A stretch of 64,000 nt of DNA from an uncultured Saprospiraceae bacterium. GTDB taxonomy: Bacteria > Bacteroidota > Bacteroidia > Chitinophagales > Saprospiraceae. Made by a program: the position numbers and the translations under genes. Of this stretch, positions 56,679-64,000 are shown piece by piece (position 1 is the stretch's first letter; each line of letters starts with the position of its first letter). Under the pieces are notes generated by a model, which saw only the letters and a program-made list of their open reading frames with translations, was not told where the DNA came from and did not search any database. The DNA lies in contig CALJOK010000046.1 in assembly GCA_937981555.1 (NCBI GenBank), positions 1 to 64,000 on the forward strand, written 5' to 3'.

Positions 56679-57425
56679 TTATATATTTTGATAAAACGTA
56701 TCAATATCATCATCCCAAATAGTTAGAATTCCTTTTCTTTTACATCCTTGATCTACATTGATAACATTCGCCATGTATTGTGGTTTATCGAAACCACTTA
56801 ATGTTGTTGGAGTATGTCCAATATAGATTTTATCATATTTTCCTATTTTTGATTTCTTTGTAAGATTATTTTTAATCTTTAAATTATTGTCTTTATGCCA
56901 CAGTTGTAAAGACTCATAGTTTAAACTTCTGTCCCAAAGTAACTCTTCTTTCTTTTGTTTTAGCGTTTCTTCAAATCCAATTTTTAGATCAAAACCAGCA
57001 TGAATAAAAAGTTTATTTTGATCCAAGTAATAGTACTTTAGTTCATCAAAAAAAATCTTTTTATGAGTGATAATAAATTCGTCATCATACTTCAAATATG
57101 ATTCATAAGTTGATTTTCCGCCTTGAATATACCAATTTGGATATTTTGATTTTATATACCTTTCGTTCCTGAAATTTTCGAAATCATGATTTAAAATATC
57201 AAGAAACATTTTATCATGATTTCCCAATAAAAATATGTTTTCAAACTTTGATTGGTTTTTTATTTCCAGTAAAGTCCTGACTACTTCAAATGAATTTTCC
57301 CAACCATCTACATAATCTCCAATTCCAATTATTCTATCTGTTTCAATATTAAAGTTTGCATTTCTTAGTGCCTTGTTTAAAGCATCTAGATTCCCATGAA
57401 TATCCCCAATGACTAGTGTCCTCAT
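56679..57425 (-). CDS. Calcineurin-like metallophosphoesterase
   Basis: 248 residues. Metal-binding motifs GDIHGN at 7-12, GDYVDGWENS, LLGNHDKMFL, IHAGFD and GHTP are all present, as in bacterial PPP-type Ser/Thr or diadenosine tetraphosphatases. Substrate unknown. It lies 35 bases downstream of the aminotransferase gene on the same strand and may be co-transcribed. Confidence 0.9.
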   Translation of the reverse strand: MRTLVIGDIHGNLDALNKALRNANFNIETDRIIGIGDYVDGWENSFEVVRTLLEIKNQSKFENIFLLGNHDKMFLDILNHDFENFRNERYIKSKYPNWYIQGGKSTYESYLKYDDEFIITHKKIFFDELKYYYLDQNKLFIHAGFDLKIGFEETLKQKKEELLWDRSLNYESLQLWHKDNNLKIKNNLTKKSKIGKYDKIYIGHTPTTLSGFDKPQYMANVINVDQGCKRKGILTIWDDDIDTFYQNI

Positions 57426-57460
57426 TGTTTTCGGTTTTATTATAAAAGGATGGAGAAATG

Positions 57461-58669
57461 TTAATTTGGAATTTCTTTTTTTGACATCGCATAAGCAAAA
57501 ATCTGTTCCACTTTTTCCACTAAAATATCTATCTCATCCTCTGTATTATAATAATGAATGGATGCTCTTGCAACCCCTTCTAGTCCTCTTTTATCCATAT
57601 CGATTACAGAACTAAACCTAAGACTTGCCGAAAGATTAATGCCTTGTTGTAACAATGCATTTACAAGTTCTTCCGAGTCAACTCCTGCAACTGAAAAAGT
57701 CACGATTCCACATTTCTTTTTTCCAACATCAGTTACTTCAATTCCTCCAATTTTTTCTAATTCGCTTCGCAAGTAAGTAGATAAATGTTGAATTCTTTTC
57801 CAAGTGTTTTCAACGCCTAAATTATTTAAATAGGAGAGTGCCTTAGTAAATCCTAATACCAATGCATAAGACTTTTCCCATTGTTCAAATATCTTTACAC
57901 TACAATCTAAATCATAATTATCAGCATCCTTCCAATGTGCCGTCACCATATCTAAAGTGGCTGGAGTTAATCTTTTCAAAACTTCTTTTCTGACATAAAT
58001 AAAACCCATTCCACGAGGTCCACGTAAATATTTTCTACTCGTCGTACTTAAAAAGTCACATTGGATTTTTTCGACATCAACTGGAATTTGACCAACAGAT
58101 TGGCAAGCATCAAGGAGATATAAAATGTTATGTTTTTTTGTGATTTTCCCAATCTCTTCGGCAGGCATTATCAAGCCGCTATTGGTTGGGATATGAGTGA
58201 CTGCGATAAGTTTTACCTTTGGCGAAATCATCTCCTCCATTTTTTCTAACAATATATTCCCGTCGTCGTCACTAGGGACAATTTTTACCTCAATTCCTTT
58301 TTCTTCTTTTAATTTTAAATAATTGAGATAGCAATTTCCATATTCAACTTCTGTCGTTAAAAGTACGTCACCTGCTTCCCACGGAATTGAAAATAACACT
58401 TTGTTTATTCCATCTGAAGCATTTGAAACGATGGCAATTTCGTCGTCAGCAGCATTGATTAATCGACCAGCTTCCGTATAGAATTCATTGATGATATTTT
58501 CATATTTATTTTTTACTTCGTAGCCACCTAGTGTTGCTTCGAGTTGTAAATACTCTGTTATTATATCAATAGTTTCTTTTACCGGAAGCGAGCAACCTGC
58601 ATTATTAAAATGAATTACAGCCTGTGTTCCTGGAGTATCTGCTCGAAGTTGTTCTATGTTTAAACTCAT
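57461..58669 (-). CDS. Class V PLP aminotransferase
   Basis: PLP enzyme of 402 residues of the cysteine desulfurase/isopenicillin-epimerase type (EgtE-like). Seen: NNAGCSLPV near 22-30, Asp187 in LLDACQSVGQ, and probable PLP lysine Lys213 in TSRKYLRGPRGMGF. The active-site cysteine loop of NifS/IscS is not evident. Its ATG overlaps the stop of the secreted nuclease gene by 4 bases. Confidence 0.88.
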   Translation of the reverse strand: MSLNIEQLRADTPGTQAVIHFNNAGCSLPVKETIDIITEYLQLEATLGGYEVKNKYENIINEFYTEAGRLINAADDEIAIVSNASDGINKVLFSIPWEAGDVLLTTEVEYGNCYLNYLKLKEEKGIEVKIVPSDDDGNILLEKMEEMISPKVKLIAVTHIPTNSGLIMPAEEIGKITKKHNILYLLDACQSVGQIPVDVEKIQCDFLSTTSRKYLRGPRGMGFIYVRKEVLKRLTPATLDMVTAHWKDADNYDLDCSVKIFEQWEKSYALVLGFTKALSYLNNLGVENTWKRIQHLSTYLRSELEKIGGIEVTDVGKKKCGIVTFSVAGVDSEELVNALLQQGINLSASLRFSSVIDMDKRGLEGVARASIHYYNTEDEIDILVEKVEQIFAYAMSKKEIPN

Positions 58670-60633
58670 TTGGAAATAAAGATTAATGGTTTTGTTTGAA
58701 AGTTTTTTTCTCCTTTTATTTTCAGAAAATAGGTGCCGTTTGGAATTTGTAAAGGTACTGTTATAGAATTTTTTCCTTTAGGTAATTTCCCTAGATTTTT
58801 TTCAAAAATAATTTTTCCATCAAAATTAACTAAGGAAATTTGCATAGCTTCTGACTTATCCAAATTCAACGTAACTAAATCATTTTGAGAAAAAGGATTT
58901 GGGAAATCAACGGAAAAGTTATTTTCTAACGCTGCCGCTACCGTATTCACGGGAGTAGTCAATTCACTTTCCATGTCTAAAAATACCACAAAACCATCAT
59001 GGTCAGATGTTCGATACAAAGGAGGAAATTGACTTTCAAAGTCTGATGAGAAATCTGCATTTCCTCTCACATATTGCATTTTGTTAAATGTAAAACCTTG
59101 AATGTCATTCGTTAAGCAATGATCTAAAATTTGCGCATTGTCTTGAAAAACATAGGAATACTGCTCTTCCAATGGAAGAGTTAATCCTTGGTTAATCAAG
59201 GGAGTAGAGACAATATTTTCCACAGGATATTCTGCTCCAAGTGATGGTGTTCCTGCGATTTGGTTCAGCACATCGACATATCCATCTGAAAATTGAAACG
59301 CATTAAAATCACCTACCACAAATAAATTTTCGTCAATTCTATCTTCCACCATTTGAGCTACAGATATTGCAGCTTCATGTCTTTTTATTTTGGTACTGGT
59401 TTGCGTAATGCCACCCAGAGATCTTAAATGAAGATTTATAATACTGATCGGTTGGGGTGGAGAACTATTGAAATTAGCTTCTAAAAGAAGTGGTGGACGA
59501 TCATGGGTTCTTCCGCCTGTACTGAGATTCTCATCAACACCTAGTCTAGTAATTTGAACATCACTAACCGTATTTTTTACCAAGTAACCTAGATTAATTA
59601 CCCAGCTTCCATTGTCACCATTTGGAATTAGATAAGGTGTATAAATAAGGTCAGGATTGTTTTCTTTGATTAAAGTAGCGATATCTTCGAGCACAGCTAA
59701 ACTACGAATTTCTTGGAGTGCAACAATGTCTGGTGCCTGCATCAAATCAACGATGTACTTTTCTACTTTTAGTCGTCGGATTACATATTCATCTTCTAAA
59801 TTAGATAAGCCTCTAATGTTGACGCAGCCAATTGTTGCCTGAGTAGAGTTGGGTTCATCTACCTCAATTAAAGGAGCTTCTCCAGTAATTTCATAATCAG
59901 TTGCAAGCACTAAATAATCATCAAAAGCAAAGTTCACAACCCCTGTCGCGGCAATATTCATTCTTGCCCAAAGTTGATCGGCATCTGGTAAATCTAATCC
60001 ACCTAATTTTACTTCAAAGATTTCAGGATTTCCATCAAACTCAGGTAAACTACCAGGAGCAGGTGTTTCAATTCCCGGCTCTCTAAATGCTCTAGTCGAA
60101 CCAATTTTCACAGACGTTTCTCCATATTGATTGGTAGGAGAATTAGTAATCGCTTGAGGAAATGAAACCAACATACCTTCCACTTTTTCCAAATCAGGAA
60201 TCGCTACATTAATAGGTGAGGGAAAGTCTTCAGTTAAGATTACTGGTAGCGGAAGAGTAACATTAGTCGAGTCGATAGTAATAGTTATTCCATCCGCTTC
60301 ATCCATTTGAGTTCGTTGAAAACTTTCTCGAACTGTTCCAGTAATAGAAACCATATTTCCAATTTCAACTGATGGAGTATTATTGGTAACAATGATAAGT
60401 CCATCAGAAGTCGCTTGATTATTGTCAGAACGATAAGCTGGTGTTTGAATAAAAAAGTAATCCTCGCCAACGGCAGTCACTACATTTTCATTGGTTTCCA
60501 CACTTTGATTTAAATAAGGTGTAAAAAGTTCTTCGCCTTGAATTTCCCAAACTTCTAAAACAGGAGTTTGGCCACTTAAAGTGTTGATAGTCAGTAAGAT
60601 AGTAGTAAAGATGTAGAAGAGTTTATTTATCAT
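58666..60633 (-). CDS. T9SS-secreted endonuclease/exonuclease/phosphatase protein
   Basis: 655 residues. Signal peptide (1-21), a beta-rich OB-like region (about 25-255), EEP catalytic domain (about 265-560, with QEIRSLAVLEDI, HLRSLGG, GDFNAFQFSDGY, SDHDGFVVFLD) and a C-terminal type IX sorting domain (about 580-655, VDFPNPFSQND to the end). Resembles ExeM-like extracellular nucleases used for DNA scavenging. Unusual partner: the following gene is a cytosolic aminotransferase with ATGA overlap. Confidence 0.92.
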   Translation of the reverse strand: MINKLFYIFTTILLTINTLSGQTPVLEVWEIQGEELFTPYLNQSVETNENVVTAVGEDYFFIQTPAYRSDNNQATSDGLIIVTNNTPSVEIGNMVSITGTVRESFQRTQMDEADGITITIDSTNVTLPLPVILTEDFPSPINVAIPDLEKVEGMLVSFPQAITNSPTNQYGETSVKIGSTRAFREPGIETPAPGSLPEFDGNPEIFEVKLGGLDLPDADQLWARMNIAATGVVNFAFDDYLVLATDYEITGEAPLIEVDEPNSTQATIGCVNIRGLSNLEDEYVIRRLKVEKYIVDLMQAPDIVALQEIRSLAVLEDIATLIKENNPDLIYTPYLIPNGDNGSWVINLGYLVKNTVSDVQITRLGVDENLSTGGRTHDRPPLLLEANFNSSPPQPISIINLHLRSLGGITQTSTKIKRHEAAISVAQMVEDRIDENLFVVGDFNAFQFSDGYVDVLNQIAGTPSLGAEYPVENIVSTPLINQGLTLPLEEQYSYVFQDNAQILDHCLTNDIQGFTFNKMQYVRGNADFSSDFESQFPPLYRTSDHDGFVVFLDMESELTTPVNTVAAALENNFSVDFPNPFSQNDLVTLNLDKSEAMQISLVNFDGKIIFEKNLGKLPKGKNSITVPLQIPNGTYFLKIKGEKNFQTKPLIFISK

Positions 60634-60722
60634 GTGATTTTATTTTCTCAAAAAAAGATGCAAAGTATTATTAATTTTAACCAAATAATTAAACAATACA
60701 TTTATTATTTTATTTCTATAAT

Positions 60723-61202
60723 ATGCAAAATACAACCAACGATCCTTTTTTCGAAAAAGCCAAAGATCCTGTGATGCAAGCATCTGTGATTTTAGGTTTA
60801 GTAATCATTTTTATGACGCTCACAAAGGTAGCATCTTTGACTGGAGCAGTCGAATTTAAAGATTACTTTCCGTGGATAATATCGGCTTCTTTCCTTTTGT
60901 TTTTTACTGTCTTGAATTCGATTTTTAGTCTTACCTCGGACGATATCAACAAATATTGGATCAGATCGATTGTTTGTTACTTAGGTTTAGCAATAGTTTC
61001 GGCTGCTTTGGCGTATTTAGTTTCGTCAGTAGCATTCAATGATGCTGGGACGATTCGTTGGATTTTTTATGTACTGACTTTTGTGTACCTAGTATTTTTG
61101 TCGATTCTAAATTTTATGAAAAAAATTGTCGCGTTTGCGGAGAGAGAAGAATGGACCGCTCCGAAGAAAAGAAAAGGCAACAACAAGAAAAGAAGGAGGT
61201 AA
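60723..61202 (+). CDS. Hypothetical four-helix membrane protein, basic tail
   Basis: 159 residues, four likely transmembrane helices (about 19-40, 49-69, 82-104, 112-130) and a strongly basic C-terminus ending KKRRR. Family not identified. The helix arrangement and basic tail would suit cytoplasmic anchoring. Confidence 0.75.
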   Translation: MQNTTNDPFFEKAKDPVMQASVILGLVIIFMTLTKVASLTGAVEFKDYFPWIISASFLLFFTVLNSIFSLTSDDINKYWIRSIVCYLGLAIVSAALAYLVSSVAFNDAGTIRWIFYVLTFVYLVFLSILNFMKKIVAFAEREEWTAPKKRKGNNKKRRR

Positions 61203-61286
61203 TAATTCAGTACTTGAAAGGAAATGTTTTAGTATAAAATAAGTGTTTTATATATTTTAAAATTCATCATTCAAAATTAGATAATC

Positions 61287-61835
61287 ATGTCAAAAATATT
61301 TTCAGGTTTATTGTTTTCAGTTTTTGTAATTGTACTGTTATTATCCTGCAGTCAAAATCCTAATGTTGCCAATTCAGAGTATGATGTAAAAAAAGCAGAA
61401 GCAAGGATTGCCAAAGTAAATGCTGAAGTTGGTGATACCTTAAAAAAAATCGTCAAAACAAAACAAGAGTGGAAAGCTCAATTAACGAAAGAAGAGTATT
61501 ATGTTTTGCGAGAAGCAGGAACAGAAAGATCTTTTTCAGGTGATTTGTGGGATAATAAAAAAGAAGGGATTTACACTTGTGCGGCATGTGATTTACCACT
61601 TTTTGATTCTTCGACTAAATATAAATCAGGAACTGGTTGGCCAAGTTTTTATCAGCCAATCAATGAAGTAAACCTTGGAAGAGATACTGATCAAAATTTA
61701 GGTTATACTCGAAATGAAGTTCATTGTGCAAGATGTGGCGGACACCAAGGTCACGTTTTTGATGATGGTCCAAAGCCAACGGGATTGAGATATTGTATTA
61801 ATTCTGTTTCTTTAAATTTCGTAGAACAGAAATAA
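61287..61835 (+). CDS. msrB: Peptide-methionine (R)-S-oxide reductase lipoprotein
   Basis: MsrB domain (about 60-178): reduces methionine-R-sulfoxide in proteins. Zinc cysteines in CAAC and CARC, substrate motif GTGWPSFYQP, catalytic Cys170 in RYCINS. A lipoprotein signal (LLLSC, Cys21) makes it extracytoplasmic, which implies a periplasmic electron source rather than cytosolic thioredoxin. Confidence 0.95.
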   Translation: MSKIFSGLLFSVFVIVLLLSCSQNPNVANSEYDVKKAEARIAKVNAEVGDTLKKIVKTKQEWKAQLTKEEYYVLREAGTERSFSGDLWDNKKEGIYTCAACDLPLFDSSTKYKSGTGWPSFYQPINEVNLGRDTDQNLGYTRNEVHCARCGGHQGHVFDDGPKPTGLRYCINSVSLNFVEQK

Positions 61836-61857
61836 ATTTCTATGTTTTGAGTTCCCT

Positions 61858-61895
61858 ATTCCCAAGGTGGCTTCAAGCCATCTTGGGAATAATTA
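61858..61895 (+). terminator. Terminator-like hairpin after msrB
   Basis: A 15-bp stem (61858-61872 with 61876-61890, one G-U pair) and a 3-base loop, but only a weak T-run follows. Confidence 0.65.
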
Positions 61896-61961
61896 TTTTA
61901 AAAGTGGGCTTAGAAATCGTAAAACAACCTTTAATTAATTTAGTAAAAATGAAGGAAACCC

Positions 61962-61992
61962 TTGTTTTCCATAAAATTAACTATTAGGTTTG
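61962..61992 (+). promoter_or_regulatory. Promoter of the phenylalanine operon
   Basis: TTG at 61962-61964, a 20-base spacer and TAGGTTTG at 61985-61992 match the Bacteroidota TTG-N17-23-TAnnTTTG consensus well, the best match in the window. Transcription would begin around 61998-62000, shortly before leader peptide 1 at 62015. Confidence 0.7.
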
Positions 61993-62014
61993 TATAAATT
62001 AATCAAATAAAAAG

Positions 62015-62080
62015 ATGAAAAATCTTAAAAACAATTCATTTTATTTTAGCTTTTTTTATTTCTGGAACACTACGAAGTAG
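62015..62080 (+). CDS. Leader peptide 1 of the pheA attenuator (21 aa, aromatic-rich)
   Basis: ATG 62015, 21 codons, TAG 62078-62080. Codons 9-17 read FYFSFFYFW, eight of them aromatic (five Phe, two Tyr, one Trp). The frame begins about 15 bases after the predicted start of transcription and is followed by a strong terminator, as expected for a ribosome-sensing leader peptide. Too short for a functional protein. Confidence 0.8.
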   Translation: MKNLKNNSFYFSFFYFWNTTK

Positions 62081-62102
62081 GGGCTAGCTTGAATATGTTT
62101 TT

Positions 62103-62147
62103 AAACAAAAAAGAGTTCCTAAAGATTTTAGGAACTCTTTTTTGTTT
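62103..62147 (+). terminator. Attenuator terminator 1
   Basis: A 21-bp perfect stem (62103-62123 with 62127-62147), core aagagttcctaaa with tttaggaactctt, a 3-base loop, and T-rich bases in the right arm. It lies 22 bases after the leader 1 stop. Confidence 0.85.
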
Positions 62148-62189
62148 GCATTAAAAGATTTAAGAAAATGCAAAACTGAATATAGAATC

Positions 62190-62252
62190 ATGAAAATCCT
62201 AACCAATACATTTTATTTTTATTTTGGTTTCTGGTTTTACGATGCATCGTAA
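62190..62252 (+). CDS. Leader peptide 2 of the pheA attenuator (20 aa, aromatic-rich)
   Basis: ATG 62190, 20 codons, TAA 62250-62252. Codons 8-17 read FYFYFGFWFY, nine of ten aromatic (five Phe, three Tyr, one Trp). Same composition as leader 1 but independent sequence. Followed by a second terminator before pheA. Confidence 0.82.
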   Translation: MKILTNTFYFYFGFWFYDAS

Positions 62253-62295
62253 AGAGGACATTCATTTGATCTATTTATTCTTAGAATAAAAAATC

Positions 62296-62323
62296 AAAGT
62301 CCTCAGTTGAGGACTTTTTTTTT
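62296..62323 (+). terminator. Attenuator terminator 2
   Basis: A 9-bp stem (aaagtcctc 62296-62304 with gaggacttt 62309-62317), a 4-base loop and T-run to 62323, ending 20 bases before pheA. Confidence 0.87.
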
Positions 62324-62343
62324 ATTTAAATACAAAAATTTTA

Positions 62344-63258
62344 ATGAGTAATTACAAAAATTTAAAATCGGAGGAAGAGAAAATTGAAGCGGTTTCAGCC
62401 ATCAATTCTGATATTTCGAATCAGCCAAGAATTGCGATCCAAGGAGTACCAGGAGCATTTCATCACATCGCTGCTCGAAGATTTTTTAATGATAAAAAAT
62501 TAGAAATTATTCCAGCGGATACTTTCGATGAGTTAGTAATTAAAGCTGAAGATAAATTACAAACTGATCAAGCATTGATGGCGATTGAAAATACGATTGC
62601 AGGAAGCATCTTGAATAATTATCAATTATTAAATCATTCTAACCTTCATATTGTAGGGGAAGTTTATTTAAGAATTCAGCAAAATTTAATGGTTTTGCCC
62701 GGTGTGAAAATTGAAGATTTGACGGAAGTTTATTCTCATCCTGTAGCGATAGTGCAATGTTTGAAATTTTTCAAACAATATCCACACGTGAAATTGATTG
62801 AGTCGGAAGATACAGCGTTAAGTGCAAAACGGGTGAGAGATGGACAGCTAAAAAATACGGGAGCCATTGCAAGTTCCTTGGCTGCAGAGATGTATGGATT
62901 AGAAATGATTGGAAAAAGTATCGAAACTTATAAGAAAAATTATACTCGATTTTTAGTACTCGGTCGAACTGAAAGTCCTGTGAATAAAGAGTTTAATAAA
63001 GTTTCTCTTTGTTTTACTTTGCCGCATGAAGTAGGAAGTTTGCATCAAGTTTTAGCAGCATTGGCATTGTGTAAAACTAATTTGACCAAGATTCAATCTG
63101 CACCACTTTTGGATAGTGAGTTTGAGTATTTGTTTTTTGTAGATTTTTTATTGGACGAAAATAAAGATTTTGAGAGCATCATTAATGTCATCAAAAAGCA
63201 TACTTTGGAATTAAGAATTTTAGGTACTTACAATAAAGGAGAAAAACATGAACATTAA
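62344..63258 (+). CDS. pheA: Prephenate dehydratase
   Basis: Prephenate to phenylpyruvate, the last committed step to phenylalanine; 304 residues. Seen: N-terminal region with IQGVPGAFHHIAARRFF, ENTIAGSI, HPVAIVQC, YTRFLVLG (catalytic TRF), then a C-terminal ACT regulatory domain (about 215-295, SLHQVLAAL) that normally binds Phe for feedback inhibition. There is no fused chorismate mutase. Preceded by two aromatic attenuators and overlapping the next gene by 11 bases. Confidence 0.95.
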   Translation: MSNYKNLKSEEEKIEAVSAINSDISNQPRIAIQGVPGAFHHIAARRFFNDKKLEIIPADTFDELVIKAEDKLQTDQALMAIENTIAGSILNNYQLLNHSNLHIVGEVYLRIQQNLMVLPGVKIEDLTEVYSHPVAIVQCLKFFKQYPHVKLIESEDTALSAKRVRDGQLKNTGAIASSLAAEMYGLEMIGKSIETYKKNYTRFLVLGRTESPVNKEFNKVSLCFTLPHEVGSLHQVLAALALCKTNLTKIQSAPLLDSEFEYLFFVDFLLDENKDFESIINVIKKHTLELRILGTYNKGEKHEH

Positions 63259-64000
63259 GCAAGCCAGTAGATTAAACTCGGTCAAGGAATATTATTTTTC
63301 CAAAAAGCTCAAGGAGATTGCTGACCTTCGAGCAACTGGAAAAGATATCATTAACCTTGGAATTGGAAATCCAGATTTACCACCTTCTGATGCAACTCGA
63401 AAGAAATTGGAAGAAGCGATTTGGGAAAATAATACCCATGGTTATCAAAGTTACCGAGGTGCTCCACAACTACGCAAAGGTATTGCGGATTGGTATCAAA
63501 GATATTATCAAGTAGATGTGAATCCTGAAAATGAGGTATTGCCGTTGATCGGATCGAAGGAAGGAATCATGCATATCTCGATGAGTTTTTTGGAAGCAGG
63601 AGATGAAGCTTTAGTTCCAAATCCAGGTTATCCAGCTTATCGAACAGCTTCTATGTTGGCAGGTGCAAAAGTGGTTAACTATGATTTGGTTGAGGAGTTG
63701 GGGTGGATGCCTGATTTAGAAAAAATAGAGGAACAAGATTTGAGTAAAGTAAAAATCATGTGGGTGAATTTTCCCAACATGCCGACAGGTGCTGCTGCCC
63801 ATCCAGATTTTTATAACAAGCTAATTACATTTGCGAAGCGCAATGAAATTTTAATCATCAATGACAATCCTTATAGTTTTATTTTACGAGATCAGCCAAT
63901 GAGTCTGATGTCGATACCCGAAGCAAAAGATGTGGCGATGGAATTAAATTCGTTGAGTAAATCTCACAACATGGCTGGTTGGCGAATCGGAATGTTGGTC
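63248..64000 (+). CDS. Class I/II aminotransferase, 3'-truncated by window edge
   Basis: PLP-dependent aminotransferase, first 251 residues seen. Motifs: NLGIGNPDLPPS, YQSYRGAPQLRKGI, PNPGYPAY, and the PLP lysine in SLSKSHNMAGWRIG (Lys238). It starts at ATG 63248, overlapping pheA by 11 bases, so coupled translation is likely. With pheA it probably transaminates phenylpyruvate (and 4-hydroxyphenylpyruvate) to Phe/Tyr. It belongs to the LL-diaminopimelate/aspartate aminotransferase-like group, so specificity cannot be fixed by sequence alone. Confidence 0.93.
   Translation, partial: MNIKQASRLNSVKEYYFSKKLKEIADLRATGKDIINLGIGNPDLPPSDATRKKLEEAIWENNTHGYQSYRGAPQLRKGIADWYQRYYQVDVNPENEVLPLIGSKEGIMHISMSFLEAGDEALVPNPGYPAYRTASMLAGAKVVNYDLVEELGWMPDLEKIEEQDLSKVKIMWVNFPNMPTGAAAHPDFYNKLITFAKRNEILIINDNPYSFILRDQPMSLMSIPEAKDVAMELNSLSKSHNMAGWRIGMLV

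Noticed and set aside
61858-61890. Hairpin after msrB as a third attenuator
   Set aside because: It lies before the phe promoter and has no leader frame in front; it is better explained as the msrB terminator.
63318-63515. Short + strand frame of 65 codons near the right edge
   Set aside because: It lies in another frame inside the aminotransferase gene 63248-64000, whose conserved PLP motifs show the true frame.

Overview
The window looks like chromosomal DNA from an AT-rich member of the Bacteroidota (phylum-level call; family not determinable, perhaps Saprospiria or Flavobacteriia). Evidence: secreted proteins end in type IX secretion sorting domains (one also has SprB-type repeats); a FecI-FecR-TonB receptor unit is present; several leaders carry the Bacteroidota -7 box TAnnTTTG, sometimes with an upstream TTG; genes lack obvious Shine-Dalgarno sequences. 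No rRNA, tRNA, CRISPR array, prophage or intact insertion sequence was seen. Gene density is high and most content is core metabolism with scattered envelope genes.

Layout. 1-5.5 kb: glutamate synthase gltB (5' end outside the window) and gltD. 5.6-9.9 kb: an SDR, an orphan GcvH-like protein, two coupled alpha/beta hydrolases, a di-haem peroxidase lipoprotein. 10.3-14.5 kb: ECF sigma, FecR-type anti-sigma and STN-containing TonB receptor. 14.6-22.9 kb: CBS protein, lipoprotein sulfatase with overlapping amidohydrolase, small lipoprotein, a two-domain secreted protein, Lrp/AsnC regulator, S41 protease. 23-26.8 kb: a 1291-residue T9SS cargo protein. 26.9-32.3 kb: modABC divergent from a Tat-exported two-subunit molybdenum hydroxylase. 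32.4-44.1 kb: TonB receptor, small proteins, a Nudix-like protein, sterol-desaturase-type hydroxylase, GNAT, Na+/solute symporter, SsuD-like monooxygenase with aldo/keto reductase, acyl thioesterase, FMO-type oxidoreductase. 44.2-52.9 kb: trxB, class II aldolase, lipoprotein and secreted hypothetical, dnaG, transketolase. 53-60.6 kb: AraC regulator, SDR plus SRPBCC pair, TauE permease, metallophosphoesterase, class V aminotransferase overlapping a T9SS endo/exonuclease. 60.7-64 kb: membrane protein, MsrB lipoprotein, then the phenylalanine operon (pheA and a class I/II aminotransferase running out of the window).

The most interesting element is noncoding. The 508 bases before pheA hold a consensus promoter followed by TWO consecutive attenuators. 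Each has a 20-21 codon reading frame dense in Phe/Tyr/Trp codons, a short segment copying the terminator's right arm at or just after the leader stop, and a strong intrinsic terminator. This predicts two ribosome-controlled terminators in series governing aromatic amino acid synthesis. Other unexplained structures are a 36-bp perfect inverted repeat and an orphan terminator (possible small RNA) between dnaG and tkt, a nested ~120-bp hairpin at 42.4 kb, and a relatively GC-rich noncoding patch at 46.6-46.8 kb.
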